From NCBI GenBank assembly GCA_900143635.1, contig FREY01000003.1, forward strand, positions 62,001 to 126,000: a stretch of DNA of 64,000 bases, written 5' to 3'. The DNA is from Rhodobacteraceae bacterium Alg231-04 (lineage in GTDB: Bacteria > Pseudomonadota > Alphaproteobacteria > Rhodobacterales > Rhodobacteraceae). This document shows, piece by piece, positions 46,692 to 60,826 of this stretch. The notes beneath the pieces are model-generated. The model had not been told where the DNA came from. It worked only from the letters and a program-made list of their open reading frames with translations, and did no database searches. Both the position numbers and the translations under genes were made by a program. Each line of letters begins with the position of its first letter. Positions within the stretch are counted from its first letter, which is position 1.

Positions 46692-46817
46692 ATGCAGATG
46701 CTGCAGTATTCCTATCGCGGTCTCGACCTTTTGGTGCGTCTCAACTGGGACCGGCTCTTGTTCACCGGGGCCCTGATGATGTCGCTCATTCTTGGCGCAT
46801 GGCTCGCCACAATGTGA
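46692..46817 (+). CDS. 41-residue single-helix membrane protein before bamA
   Basis: A very short gene between rseP and bamA. ATG 46692 has AGAGG about eight bases upstream; TGA ends it at 46817, 29 bp before a strong terminator. The first 20 residues are polar-amphipathic (MQMLQYSYRGLDLLVRLNWD) and the rest a transmembrane helix (RLLFTGALMMSLILGAWLA). RBS, codon use and terminator all fit a real gene. I recall similar tiny proteins upstream of bamA in roseobacters, but no function. Confidence 0.65.
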   Translation: MQMLQYSYRGLDLLVRLNWDRLLFTGALMMSLILGAWLATM

Positions 46818-46845
46818 TTCCCTTCCCAGGGTGGAAATTTTCCGG

Positions 46846-46874
46846 CGCGCAGCGAATTGGCTGCGCGTTTTTTT
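46846..46874 (+). terminator. Terminator upstream of bamA
   Basis: CGCGCAG (46846-46852) pairs with CTGCGCG (46861-46867), followed by seven T. It closes the 41-aa gene and separates bamA from the upstream operon. Confidence 0.8.
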
Positions 46875-46944
46875 GTGGTTTTGACAAGTCCTCCCAAACC
46901 CGTTACCCACAATCCAAAGATGCCAATTAGTCGGGTAGAATGAT

Positions 46945-49332
46945 ATGGTTCGGGGGAAGTTTGCAGGTACATCCTGCGGTCGGCGTAATTTGAACGCCAA
47001 GATGTTGTTGCGACAGGTCTCGGGAATTTCCCTTGCGGTTGCAATGGGATTGACGGTTTTACCGGCGCCTGCGGGGGCCCAGAACTATCAGATCAACAAC
47101 GTCAAAGTTGAAGGCAATCAGCGGATCGAAAGCGGTACGATTGTCACCTACACCGGGCTGACACCCGGAGCGGTGAGTGCCGGCGAATTGAATGATGCCT
47201 ACCAGCGCATTCTTGACAGTGGCCTATTTGAGACAGTGGAACTGGTGCCGCAGGGCAATACGCTTGTCATCAAAGTGACCGAGTTCCCGACGATCAGCAA
47301 AATCAGCTTTGAAGGCAATAAGCGCCTGAAAGATGACGTTCTGCGTGAAATCGTCGAATCTGCGCCGCGTCGTGTTTTCAGCCCGTCACAGGCCGAACGC
47401 GATGCTGTCAACATCGCGACGGCCTATGGTCAGCAGGGGCGGATCGCATCCCGCGTGACCCCGCGTATCATTCGCCGCAGCGACAACCGTGTTGATCTGG
47501 TCTTTGAAATTGCTGAAGGCGACACCGTCGAAGTCGAACGGGTGTCCTTTGTCGGCAACCGGGCCTATTCGGATGGGCGTCTGCGCCGGGTTCTGGAAAC
47601 CAAACAGGCGAATGTGCTGCGGACCTTTATTCGGTCTGACACATTGGTCGAAGACCGCATCGAATTCGACAAGCAGGTGCTTCGTGACTTCTATCTGTCG
47701 CGTGGTTACGTGGATTTCCGCGTCAACAGCGCCAATGCCGAATTCACCCGCGAGCAGGACGCCTTCTTCATGGTCGTGGATGTGACCGAAGGCCAGCAGT
47801 TCAAATTCGGCGATGTCACGATCCGCAGCGAAATGGGCGAGGCCATTGCGGATGAGTTTGCCAGTGCGGTGAACATCCAAACCGGCAATACCTATTCGCC
47901 GGCCTTTGTCGATCAGGATATTGCGCGTCTGGAAACCTTGGCGGTGCGCAAAGGGATTGAATTCCTGCGCGTGGAGCCGCGGGTCACACGCAATGACCGC
48001 GAACTGACGCTCGACATTGAATATGTCCTCAGCCGCGGTCCGCGGGTCTTTGTTGAACGCATCGACATCGAGGGCAACACAACCACGCTTGACCGGGTGA
48101 TCCGCCAGCAATTCCGCACCGCGGAAGGCGATCCCTTCAACCCGCGTGAAATCCGCGATGCGGCAGAACGCATCCGCGCGCTTGGCTTCTTTGCGCAAGC
48201 TGAGGTTGATGTTCGTGAAGGCCGCTCCGAAAGCCAGGTTGTTGTTGATGTTGATGTTGCTGAACAGCCCACGGGCTCTCTCAATATCGGTGGCTCCTAC
48301 TCGGTTTCTGATGGCTTTGGTGTCGCGCTTGGATTGTCCGAGAGCAACTTCCTAGGCCGTGGGCAACGGTTGTCTCTGCAAGTGTCGACCGCGCAGGAAT
48401 CCGAAACCTATACGATTGGTTTCACCGAACCTCATCTGCTGGGCCGTGATCTGAGGTTTGATCTGGACCTTGGCCTGTCTCAGACGGACTCCAGCTATTC
48501 CGAATATGACACCAAACGCGCGTTCTTTTCGCCCGGCCTGACGTTCCGTACCGGCGAAGATACCAGACTGAAGGTGCGCTATACGTGGAATGAAAGCGAA
48601 ATGAAGCGCCGGGATTCGTCCGGAGCGTCGCCTTCACTCGCTGGCGAGGTTGTGTCGAGCGAGATTGCGCAGGGCAAACGCTCCTCTAATGAGCTCGGTC
48701 TGACATATACCTATGACAGCCGTATCACTGGTCTCGACCAGAATGCCGGTTTCCTGGTCAAACTGGATGCGGATTATGCGGGTCTCACAGGTGACAATGA
48801 GTATTTCAAGACCCGTGCCAAAATCATTGCTCAGCGAATGGCCTTCAACGAAGAGGTCACACTGCGGGCGACCTTCGAAGCAGGCGCACTGAACTGGCTT
48901 GGCAATGGAAACAGCCGGTCGGTTGACCGCTTTATCCTGACCCCGGACATCATGCGCGGCTTTGAACCTGGCGGCATCGGGCCGCGGGATCAGGGTACAA
49001 ACGCTGGCCGGACATATAACGATTTCCTGGGTGGTAACCTCTATGCGGTTGCCAAATTTGACGCGGAATTCCCGCTGGGTCTGCCCGAGGAACTGGGGAT
49101 GCGCGGAGCGTTGTTCTACGATATCGGCAACCTTTGGAACCTGGATAATGTGAACACCACGGCCAGCGACAAAGTTGTCGGTGCGGCTGGTTCTTTCCGT
49201 CATGCGATCGGCGTGTCCTTGTTGTGGACAACACCGATTGGCCCGCTGCGCTTCAACTTCTCCAATGCTATTGTCAAAGAGGACTACGACGAAGAGCAGA
49301 GTTTTGATCTGACGCTTCAGGCGAGGTTCTAA
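46945..49332 (+). CDS. bamA: Outer-membrane assembly factor BamA
   Basis: A 795-residue Omp85 protein. A signal peptide ends near PAGAQN (about 45); ATG 47002 is a possible shorter start. Five POTRA domains (about 48-395) begin with YQINNVKVEGNQRIESGTI. The barrel follows, with the family loop RGFEPGGIGPRD and GLPEELGMRGALFYDIGN, and it ends in an aromatic residue (LTLQARF). It inserts beta-barrel proteins with BamE (25.6 kb). Confidence 0.95.
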   Translation: MVRGKFAGTSCGRRNLNAKMLLRQVSGISLAVAMGLTVLPAPAGAQNYQINNVKVEGNQRIESGTIVTYTGLTPGAVSAGELNDAYQRILDSGLFETVELVPQGNTLVIKVTEFPTISKISFEGNKRLKDDVLREIVESAPRRVFSPSQAERDAVNIATAYGQQGRIASRVTPRIIRRSDNRVDLVFEIAEGDTVEVERVSFVGNRAYSDGRLRRVLETKQANVLRTFIRSDTLVEDRIEFDKQVLRDFYLSRGYVDFRVNSANAEFTREQDAFFMVVDVTEGQQFKFGDVTIRSEMGEAIADEFASAVNIQTGNTYSPAFVDQDIARLETLAVRKGIEFLRVEPRVTRNDRELTLDIEYVLSRGPRVFVERIDIEGNTTTLDRVIRQQFRTAEGDPFNPREIRDAAERIRALGFFAQAEVDVREGRSESQVVVDVDVAEQPTGSLNIGGSYSVSDGFGVALGLSESNFLGRGQRLSLQVSTAQESETYTIGFTEPHLLGRDLRFDLDLGLSQTDSSYSEYDTKRAFFSPGLTFRTGEDTRLKVRYTWNESEMKRRDSSGASPSLAGEVVSSEIAQGKRSSNELGLTYTYDSRITGLDQNAGFLVKLDADYAGLTGDNEYFKTRAKIIAQRMAFNEEVTLRATFEAGALNWLGNGNSRSVDRFILTPDIMRGFEPGGIGPRDQGTNAGRTYNDFLGGNLYAVAKFDAEFPLGLPEELGMRGALFYDIGNLWNLDNVNTTASDKVVGAAGSFRHAIGVSLLWTTPIGPLRFNFSNAIVKEDYDEEQSFDLTLQARF

Positions 49333-49336
49333 GCGG

Positions 49337-49957
49337 ATGCTTTTTCCACCAAGGTGGACCGGAATCGCAGCGCTGCCAGCAATGGCAGCGCTCGTTTCGT
49401 TTTTTGGAGTGTCAGCGTCTGCGGCCCAGACCAATGGGACTGTCGGCCGGTTTGATCCCGGCCAGGAGATCGGCCTGCCGCAGAGCACTGTTCTTCTTAT
49501 TCAGCCGGATAAACTGTTTTCCGAAAGCGCGTTTGGACGCCGGGTGACCGGCGATCTGGAGGCGGAACTTGCCGTTCTAACAGCCGAGAATCGGCGGATC
49601 GAAGCCGAGCTGCGCGCCGAAGAGCTGGACCTGACGGAGCGCCGAAAAACCATGCCAGCGGAGGCCTTCCGGGTCTTGGCAGATGCTTTTGATGCCAGCG
49701 TTCAGGAAACCCGCGCCACGCAGGAAGCCAAATATGAAGGGATCAACAGCCGCTTTGAAGCCGCGCGTCTGGCCTTTCTGAAAGCCTCCGAACCGGTTCT
49801 GGAGCAGCTCATGATCGAAGCAGGTGCCAGTGCGATCATCGACAGAAGTGCTGTGTTGCTTGCGGCGGCCTCGGCCGATATCACCGACGTGGCGATCCTG
49901 CGCATCAACGCGGTGTTGGGCGAAGGTGAGGCGGGTCTGTCTGACGGTCAGGACTAG
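49337..49957 (+). CDS. OmpH/Skp-family periplasmic chaperone
   Basis: A 206-residue secreted protein. The signal peptide ends near VSASAAQ (about 30). The core STVLLIQPDKLFSESAFGRR, a long charged coiled coil (about 70-150) and IIDRSAVLLAAASADIT match OmpH/Skp, which escorts outer-membrane proteins to BamA. It is 4 bp after bamA and takes the place of lpxD in many Proteobacteria. Confidence 0.85.
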   Translation: MLFPPRWTGIAALPAMAALVSFFGVSASAAQTNGTVGRFDPGQEIGLPQSTVLLIQPDKLFSESAFGRRVTGDLEAELAVLTAENRRIEAELRAEELDLTERRKTMPAEAFRVLADAFDASVQETRATQEAKYEGINSRFEAARLAFLKASEPVLEQLMIEAGASAIIDRSAVLLAAASADITDVAILRINAVLGEGEAGLSDGQD

Positions 49958-50028
49958 CCCAGCTTGCCCCCGTGGCGTGGTCTTGATACTGACGGGGTTA
50001 ACAATATGACCGCAAACAGGACCTTCCC

Positions 50029-50493
50029 ATGACAGCAGAGCTGAAAAGCGCCGACATCCACCTGATCCAGCGTATCCTGCCGCATCGTTACCCCTTTCTT
50101 CTGGTCGATAAAGTGGTGGACATTGACGGCTACAGCTCTGCCCGTGGCATCAAGAATGTCACCATGAACGAACCGCATTTTCAGGGCCATTTTCCCGGCT
50201 CGCCGATCATGCCGGGCGTTACCATTGTTGAGGCAATGGCGCAGACCGCCGGCGTGATGCTGGGCGTCGGCATGGATCTGATCGACACCGAAATGCTGAT
50301 CTACTTCATGAATATCGACAAGTGCAAATTCCGCCGCAAGGTCATTCCCGGTGACGTGCTTGAGATGAATGTGACCGTCACCCGTGGCAAGCCCGGCGGC
50401 AAGATCTTCAAATTCTCCGGCAAGGCAACGGTCGAAGGTGAAGTGGCGGCCGAGGCCGAATTCACCGCCATGATCGACAAGAACCAGGGCTGA
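50029..50493 (+). CDS. fabZ: (3R)-hydroxyacyl-ACP dehydratase
   Basis: A 154-residue hot-dog-fold enzyme. The active-site His is in [18 protein letters not shown] and the catalytic Glu in [11 protein letters not shown]. It dehydrates hydroxyacyl-ACP; its substrate is also the acyl donor for LpxA, encoded 5 bp later. Confidence 0.95.
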   Translation: MTAELKSADIHLIQRILPHRYPFLLVDKVVDIDGYSSARGIKNVTMNEPHFQGHFPGSPIMPGVTIVEAMAQTAGVMLGVGMDLIDTEMLIYFMNIDKCKFRRKVIPGDVLEMNVTVTRGKPGGKIFKFSGKATVEGEVAAEAEFTAMIDKNQG

Positions 50494-50498
50494 CGCGG

Positions 50499-51284
50499 AT
50501 GAGCACGATCCACTCCAGCGCCATTATCGAAGAGGGCGCAAAAATCGGCGAGGGCTGCGAGATCGGCCCCTTCTGCCTTGTTGGGCCTGATGTGGTGTTG
50601 GGCGACCGGGTCGTGCTGAAATCCCATGTTGTCATCACCGGCGATACGACCATCGGCGATGACACCGTGGTCTTTGCCTTCTCGGTGCTGGGCGAAATCC
50701 CGCAGGATCTGAAATTCAATGGCGAGAAGAGCCGCACCGAGATCGGTAAGCGCAATCGCATCCGTGAACATGTGACGATCAATGCCGGCACCGAAGGTGG
50801 TGGCGGTGTGACCAAGGTTGGTGATGACGGGCTGTTCATGGCCGGCTGTCACATTGCCCATGATGCGCAGGTTGGCGATCGGGTGATTGTGGTGAATTCC
50901 TCTGCTATTGCGGGCCATTGCGTGCTGGAAGATGACGTGATCATCGGCGGGCTGTCTGGCATTCACCAGTGGGTCCGCATTGGCCAGGGCGCCATCATTG
51001 GTGCGCTGTCTATGGTGACCAATGATGTGATCCCGCATGGCCTGGTGCAGGCCCCGCGTGGCGAGCTGGACGGGCTGAACCTTGTGGGTCTCAAACGTCG
51101 CGGTGTGCCGCGGGCTGATATTACCGCATTGCGCGCTGCCTTTCAGATGCTGGCGCAGGGCGATGGCACCTTTCAGGAACGGGCCCGCCGTTTGGGTGAC
51201 GAGACCGAAAGCGACTATGTGCGCCAGATCGTAAATTTTGTGACCGGCGATACAGACCGGTCTTTCCTGACGCCGGGAGGCTAA
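50499..51284 (+). CDS. lpxA: UDP-GlcNAc O-acyltransferase
   Basis: A 261-residue left-handed beta-helix protein built of hexapeptide repeats (IGEGCEIGPFCLVGP and similar). The catalytic His is in FMAGCHIAHDAQVG, and the C-terminal LNLVGLKRRGVPRADITALR is typical. It starts lipid A synthesis. Confidence 0.95.
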   Translation: MSTIHSSAIIEEGAKIGEGCEIGPFCLVGPDVVLGDRVVLKSHVVITGDTTIGDDTVVFAFSVLGEIPQDLKFNGEKSRTEIGKRNRIREHVTINAGTEGGGGVTKVGDDGLFMAGCHIAHDAQVGDRVIVVNSSAIAGHCVLEDDVIIGGLSGIHQWVRIGQGAIIGALSMVTNDVIPHGLVQAPRGELDGLNLVGLKRRGVPRADITALRAAFQMLAQGDGTFQERARRLGDETESDYVRQIVNFVTGDTDRSFLTPGG

Positions 51285-51288
51285 CCCA

Positions 51289-52077
51289 ATGTTGGCATTG
51301 ATCGCAGGTCGCGGGCTGTTGCCTGCGCAGGTGGCCGCACATGCGGATGGCGCGGTGCTGATCTGCGCCATGGCCGGATCTGAACCCGATCAGGTGACAG
51401 CAGATGTCACTTTCCGGCTGGAGCAGCTCGGCTCTTTCATCGAGACATTGAAAGCGCGTGGCGTGACGCGGGTCTGCATGGCAGGTGGCGTCAGCCGTCC
51501 CGCCGTTGATCCCAGCCAGATCGACGCCGCCACCATGCCGCTGGTACCGATTATTCAGGCCGCCCTTGGACAGGGCGACGATGGCGCGCTGCGCGCGGTG
51601 ATCGCCATTTTCGAACAGTCCGGTTTTACGGTTGAGGCGGCCCACTGCGTCGCCCCGGATCTGTTGATGGAAGAAGGCGTGCCAACGAAAGTGAAACCCG
51701 GTGAGCTGGACCGCCCCGATGCCGCCCGCGCGGTTGAGGTTGTGGCCGCGATGGGGGCTGCAGATGTGGGCCAGTCCTGTGCTGTGCGCCAGCGTCAGGC
51801 CATCGCGGTGGAAAACGTCTTTGGCACCGACTGGATGCTGGCAGCCCTGGCAAACCGGCCCGACGGGCAGGGCGGTTTGTTGTTCAAAGCGCCAAAACCT
51901 GGACAGGATCGCCGCGCCGATCTGCCCGCCATTGGCCCCGCCACGGTTGAGGCCGCTGCCAAGGCGGGCCTTTCCGGCATCGTGCTTGAGGCCGGTGGTG
52001 TAATTGTTCTGGAACAAGACAAGGTCATCGCCGCCTGCGATCGGCTGGGCCTTTTCCTCTGGCTGCGCGCTGCATGA
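51289..52077 (+). CDS. lpxI: UDP-2,3-diacylglucosamine diphosphatase LpxI
   Basis: A 262-residue protein of the LpxI type used by alphaproteobacteria in place of LpxH. LALIAGRGLLPAQVA, TRVCMAGGVSRP, GQSCAVRQRQAIAVENVFGTD and the final GIVLEAGGVIVLEQD are conserved. It makes lipid X. Overlaps lpxB (ATGA). Confidence 0.93.
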   Translation: MLALIAGRGLLPAQVAAHADGAVLICAMAGSEPDQVTADVTFRLEQLGSFIETLKARGVTRVCMAGGVSRPAVDPSQIDAATMPLVPIIQAALGQGDDGALRAVIAIFEQSGFTVEAAHCVAPDLLMEEGVPTKVKPGELDRPDAARAVEVVAAMGAADVGQSCAVRQRQAIAVENVFGTDWMLAALANRPDGQGGLLFKAPKPGQDRRADLPAIGPATVEAAAKAGLSGIVLEAGGVIVLEQDKVIAACDRLGLFLWLRAA

Positions 52078-53234
52078 CGCTGAGGGTCTTCATCCTCGCC
52101 GGGGAGCTTTCGGGCGACAAACTCGGCGGGGCGCTGATGGAAGGCCTCCAGCAGCTGTCACCCGGTGTGGAATACCAGGGCGTTGGTGGGCCGCTGATGC
52201 AGGCGCAGGGGCTGAGTTCACTGTTTGCGATGGACGAGTTGTCGGTCATGGGGATCGCCGAAGTCCTGCCAAAATACCGCCACCTGAAACGCCGCATCCG
52301 CCAGACGGCCGATGCGGTTCTGGCGATGAAGCCGGATGTGCTGATCACCATCGACAGCCCCGATTTCTCGCTGCGTGTGGCCAAGCTGGTAAAAGCTGCC
52401 AGTTCGATCCGCACCGTGCATTATGTGGCCCCGTCGGTCTGGGCATGGCGCCCCAAACGGGCGGTGAAAATGGCGCAGCACATCGATCATGTTCTGGCGC
52501 TCCTGCCGTTTGAACCCCCCTATATGGAGGCCGCAGGCATGGCCTGCGATTTCGTCGGCCATCCGGTTGTTGCCGAACCGCTTGCCACCTCGGGTGATAT
52601 CGCCGCCATGCGGCTGCAACTTGGGCTGGGGGATGGTGCCTATATGGTGGCCCTGCCGGGGTCTCGCCGCTCCGAGGTGTCGCGGCTGGCACCGGTATTT
52701 GGTGCCGCCCTCAGTGAGTTTCATGCCCGGCGTCCGGATTTGCGGGTTGTGGTGCCTGCCGCTGGTCCGGTGGCGGATCTGGTGCGCGCGGAAAGCCGTG
52801 CTTGGGCGGTGGAGCCGGTCATTTTTGATCCCAACACATTTGCCGACGACACTGCCGCAGGGCTGAAGCGGGCGCTGTTTGCCGGTGCTGATCTGGCCCT
52901 TGCGGCCTCGGGCACGGTGTCGCTGGAGCTGGCCCGCGCCCGCACGCCGATGGTTGTGGCCTATGCCTTTCAATGGCTCAGCTGGCAGATCATGAAGCGC
53001 ATGGCGCTGATCGACACGGTTACACTGGTCAATCTGGTGAACGACAGCCGCGTGGTGCCTGAATGCCTCGGCCCCGAATGCACCGCGCAAAACATCGCAG
53101 ATGCGCTGACGCAGGTGGCATTGGATCCAGCGCCGCAAGAGGCGGCCATGGCGCTCACCATGGTGAGTCTCGGCGAAGGTGGCGAGGCACCAGGCCTGCG
53201 CGCCGCGCGCGCTGTTCTGGATCGGTTGGGCTAG
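52074..53234 (+). CDS. lpxB: Lipid A disaccharide synthase
   Basis: A 386-residue GT19 glycosyltransferase. FILAGELSGDKLGGALM, ITIDSPDFSLRVAKLV, VAPSVWAWRPKRA, ALPGSRRSEV and AASGTVSLELARARTPMVVAY are in the expected order. It joins lipid X and UDP-diacylglucosamine. Confidence 0.95.
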   Translation: MTLRVFILAGELSGDKLGGALMEGLQQLSPGVEYQGVGGPLMQAQGLSSLFAMDELSVMGIAEVLPKYRHLKRRIRQTADAVLAMKPDVLITIDSPDFSLRVAKLVKAASSIRTVHYVAPSVWAWRPKRAVKMAQHIDHVLALLPFEPPYMEAAGMACDFVGHPVVAEPLATSGDIAAMRLQLGLGDGAYMVALPGSRRSEVSRLAPVFGAALSEFHARRPDLRVVVPAAGPVADLVRAESRAWAVEPVIFDPNTFADDTAAGLKRALFAGADLALAASGTVSLELARARTPMVVAYAFQWLSWQIMKRMALIDTVTLVNLVNDSRVVPECLGPECTAQNIADALTQVALDPAPQEAAMALTMVSLGEGGEAPGLRAARAVLDRLG

Positions 53235-53237
53235 GTC

Positions 53238-53813
53238 ATGCTGGACGAACTTGCATTTGCCCTCTCGGCGGCCGCGGCACAGGTGGCCACCAACCTCGAC
53301 AATTTCGCCGTTTTGCTGGCGCTGTTGTTCACCATCGGGCGCGGCACTGCCGTTGCCGGTTACAGCCTGTCGCAGCTGATCATGCTGTCCGCCGCCATGG
53401 CCGTGGCACTGGGCGCTGACCGGGCGATGCCGGGTGGAATGACCGGATACCTTGGGCTGATCCCGCTGACGCTGGGGCTGAACGGGTTGGTGCAGATGTA
53501 TCTTCGGAAATCGGGAGGCTCGTCCCGCCGCCTGTCGCGCAATTCCGGGGTGGCCGCCACCACGGCGCTGTTTTTGGCCCTGTCCTTTGACAGTTTCGCC
53601 GTCATGGCACCGCTTTTGGCGGATAGCAAACCGGGTTACCGGCTCTGGGGGCTCGGCGGCGCGCTGCTGGCTGTGGTCGCTCTGGGTGCAGTGGCGCTGA
53701 CGGCGTCCAGAAGGGCAGGGGGCTGGGCCACCCGGCTGGAGCGGATCGGCCCTGTTGTGATGATCGCCGCCGGGATTTACGTGCTGATCAACAGCGGCAC
53801 CGACTTACAGTAG
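53238..53813 (+). CDS. Cadmium-resistance-like membrane transporter (CadD/LysE-type)
   Basis: A 191-residue protein with five or six hydrophobic segments. AAAQVATNLDNFAVLLALLF resembles the first helix of CadD-type transporters (TNxD motif) and FLALSFDSFAVMAPLL its internal repeat. The central loop is basic (RKSGGSSRRLSRN). It starts 4 bp after lpxB, so it is probably read with the lipid A operon. Substrate is unknown; a metal is inference from distant family similarity. Confidence 0.6.
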   Translation: MLDELAFALSAAAAQVATNLDNFAVLLALLFTIGRGTAVAGYSLSQLIMLSAAMAVALGADRAMPGGMTGYLGLIPLTLGLNGLVQMYLRKSGGSSRRLSRNSGVAATTALFLALSFDSFAVMAPLLADSKPGYRLWGLGGALLAVVALGAVALTASRRAGGWATRLERIGPVVMIAAGIYVLINSGTDLQ

Positions 53814-53867
53814 CAGGCCAGTGCGCCGTGTCGCGCTGTTCGTCAATAGGGGCAGGTTGGGCGCGGC

Positions 53868-55013
53868 TCAGTAGCCGCGCCAGATCCAGCCACCACCAAA
53901 GATACGGCTGCTGTCGGTGGCATAGAACACGCAGGCCTGACCGGGAGAGACACCTTCTTCCGGGGTCAGCAGCTCTACCTCGGCCTCAACATCTGAAATC
54001 GGCCGGATGATCGCATCGCGCGGTGGCCGGGTGGAACGGACCCGCACCTTCACATGCCATTCCTCGCGGCTAGTAAAGGGCTCATCCCCCAGCCAGTTGA
54101 TCTCGCGCACCGGAATCTTGCGGGTGGCCAGAAGCTCTTTTGGGCCAACAACCACTTGTTTCTTGTCCACGTCCAGCCCCACCACATAAAGCGGCTCTGC
54201 CAGCCCGCCGATGCCAAGGCCGCGCCGTTGGCCAATGGTGTAATGCAGCACGCCATTGTGCTGGCCCAGCACCCGGCCATCGGCGTGAACAATCTCACCT
54301 GCCTCGGCGGCTCCGGGGCGCAGTTTCTCGATCACCCCGGCGTAATTCCCATCCGGCACAAAGCAGATGTCCTGGCTGTCGGGCTTGTCAGCCACGGCCA
54401 GACCATATTGCGCCGCCATTTCGCGGGTCGCATCCTTGGACGGCAAATGCCCCAGAGGGAATCGCAGATAGTCCAACTGTTCTGGCGTTGTTGAGAACAA
54501 AAAGTAGGATTGGTCGCGATTCGCATCTTCTGCGGAATGCAGCTCTGGCCCGTTCGCGCCATCCTTGCGCTGAATATAATGACCTGTTGCCATACAGTCA
54601 GCCTCTAGATCCTTGGCCGTTTCCAGCAGGTCCTTGAACTTTACCCGCTCATTGCAGCGGATGCAGGGCACAGGGGTGGCCCCGGCAAGATAACTGTCAG
54701 CGAATTCGTCGATCACCGCGTCCTTGAAGATGTTTTCGTAATCCAGAACGTAATGGGGGAAACCGCGCTCCTCAGCGACCCGGCGGGCATCGTGGATATC
54801 GATGCCGGCACAGCAGGCGCCTTTCTTGGCGAGGGCCGCGCCATGGTCGTAAAGTTGCAGTGTTACACCGACGACATCGTAACCCTGATCGGACAGATAC
54901 GCGGCCACGACAGAGCTGTCGACACCGCCTGACATCGCCACAACGACTCGCGTTTCCGAGGGCGGTTTTGCGAATCCAAGCGAATTCAAAGGGGTGTCAT
55001 GATCAAGCGCCAT
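53868..55013 (-). CDS. mnmA: tRNA 2-thiouridine(34) synthase
   Basis: A 381-residue enzyme with the PP-loop SGGVDSS (28-34), a first active-site Cys in [21 protein letters not shown], the second Cys in [12 protein letters not shown] and [15 protein letters not shown]. It thiolates U34 in Lys, Glu and Gln tRNAs. Divergent from sciP. Confidence 0.95.
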   Translation of the reverse strand: MALDHDTPLNSLGFAKPPSETRVVVAMSGGVDSSVVAAYLSDQGYDVVGVTLQLYDHGAALAKKGACCAGIDIHDARRVAEERGFPHYVLDYENIFKDAVIDEFADSYLAGATPVPCIRCNERVKFKDLLETAKDLEADCMATGHYIQRKDGANGPELHSAEDANRDQSYFLFSTTPEQLDYLRFPLGHLPSKDATREMAAQYGLAVADKPDSQDICFVPDGNYAGVIEKLRPGAAEAGEIVHADGRVLGQHNGVLHYTIGQRRGLGIGGLAEPLYVVGLDVDKKQVVVGPKELLATRKIPVREINWLGDEPFTSREEWHVKVRVRSTRPPRDAIIRPISDVEAEVELLTPEEGVSPGQACVFYATDSSRIFGGGWIWRGY

Positions 55014-55146
55014 CAGGCGTCTCCTTACGTCATGGGGGCAGACTGCGCAGAATATAGGAAAATCCTACACGTTCTCAAGAGGCAGCTTCACCCATCGTTA
55101 AGGCAAATGGGGCAAAGGTTGGGCAGAACGATTGAAGGAAGTGGTG

Positions 55147-55425
55147 ATGTTCTTGAAGAAAGTCGACGGACCCCGTGCGGTTACGTTGCCGGACGGCAAC
55201 ATCATGACACGTGCGGATCTGCCTCCGACAACGACCCGCCGTTGGGTCGCTTCCCGGAAAGCAGCCGTGGTGCGCGGCGTGTTATATGGTTTGATTCCGC
55301 AAAACGAAGCGATGCGCAAATATGGGCTGAGCGAAGAAGAATTCCGCAGCTGGGTGGCTGCTGTTGCCGATCATGGGGAAGAGGCGCTGAAAGCAACCGC
55401 GCTTAAAAAATACCGGCAACCTTGA
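55147..55425 (+). CDS. sciP: CtrA inhibitor SciP (DUF1153)
   Basis: A 92-residue helix-turn-helix protein. ATG 55147 has AAGGA about seven bases ahead; earlier TTG 55132 is unlikely. PRAVTLPDGNIMTRADLPP, TRRWVASRKAAVVRGVLYGL and NEAMRKYGLSEEEFRSW are typical. In Caulobacter SciP binds CtrA and blocks its activation of transcription. It stands 104 bp in front of ctrA. Confidence 0.88.
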   Translation: MFLKKVDGPRAVTLPDGNIMTRADLPPTTTRRWVASRKAAVVRGVLYGLIPQNEAMRKYGLSEEEFRSWVAAVADHGEEALKATALKKYRQP

Positions 55426-55439
55426 GTTGCGGGTTGATA

Positions 55440-55491
55440 TTAACCATTATGGTAACGGGCCGTTAACCTTTGTCGGGCATGGTTAACTTAA
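55440..55491 (+). promoter_or_regulatory. CtrA half-sites in the ctrA promoter
   Basis: TTAACCAT (55440-55447) and its exact inverse ATGGTTAA (55479-55486) match the CtrA half-site, with an imperfect inverse ATGGTAAC at 55449-55456. More TTAA boxes lie at 55463 and 55488. A GAATC, a GANTC-type methylation site, overlaps the first codons of ctrA (55534-55538). Autoregulation is inference. Confidence 0.55.
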
Positions 55492-55529
55492 CCTGAGAAA
55501 AAAGCGGGTTCAGAGGCGGAGATAAAAAA

Positions 55530-56249
55530 ATGCGAATCCTTTTGGTCGAAGATGACCCTACAACAGCGAAAAGCATTGAATTGATGCTGACTCACGCAAA
55601 CCTGAACGTCTATGTGACGGATCTGGGTGAGGAAGGCATCGATCTTGCGAAACTTTACGATTACGATCTGATTTTGCTGGATCTCAACCTACCGGACATG
55701 AATGGGCACGAAGTGCTGCGTCAACTGCGCCTTGCGCGTATCGAGACACCGATTCTGATTCTTTCCGGCGAGGACGATACCGAAAATAAGATTAAAGGTT
55801 TCGGTTTCGGCGCAGACGACTATCTGACCAAACCTTTCCATCGCGAAGAGCTGGTAGCGCGTATTCACGCCATCATCCGTCGCTCCAAAGGTCATTCCCA
55901 GTCCATCATCAAAACAGGCAAGATCGCGGTCAACCTCGACGCCAAAACTGTTGAATCCGATGGTAAGGCCGTTCACCTGACCGGCAAAGAATACCAGATG
56001 CTCGAACTGCTGAGTCTGCGCAAGGGTACGACGCTGACGAAAGAGATGTTCCTGAACCATCTCTACGGCGGCATGGACGAGCCCGAGCTGAAGATCATCG
56101 ATGTCTTCATCTGCAAGCTGCGCAAAAAACTGTCGACCGCAACGGGCGGCGAAAACTACATCGAAACCGTCTGGGGCCGTGGCTACGTGCTGCGCGATCC
56201 GCAAGAGGACGCGATGGGTGGCGGCCAGCGTATGGCTGTCGGCGCCTAA
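55530..56249 (+). CDS. ctrA: Cell-cycle response regulator CtrA
   Basis: A 239-residue OmpR-type regulator. Receiver domain (1-120) with EDD at 7-9, phospho-acceptor Asp51 in [13 protein letters not shown] and YLTKPF; winged-helix DNA-binding domain (about 125-225) with [17 protein letters not shown] and [13 protein letters not shown]. The near-invariant N-terminus [20 protein letters not shown] identifies CtrA. In Rhodobacterales it mainly controls motility and gene-transfer-agent genes. Full length. Confidence 0.96.
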   Translation: MRILLVEDDPTTAKSIELMLTHANLNVYVTDLGEEGIDLAKLYDYDLILLDLNLPDMNGHEVLRQLRLARIETPILILSGEDDTENKIKGFGFGADDYLTKPFHREELVARIHAIIRRSKGHSQSIIKTGKIAVNLDAKTVESDGKAVHLTGKEYQMLELLSLRKGTTLTKEMFLNHLYGGMDEPELKIIDVFICKLRKKLSTATGGENYIETVWGRGYVLRDPQEDAMGGGQRMAVGA

Positions 56250-56282
56250 AACAGAATATCCCCGGAGACCTCTCCTCCCTAG

Positions 56283-60820
<4,538 letters not shown>

Positions 60821-60826
60821 TGAATT

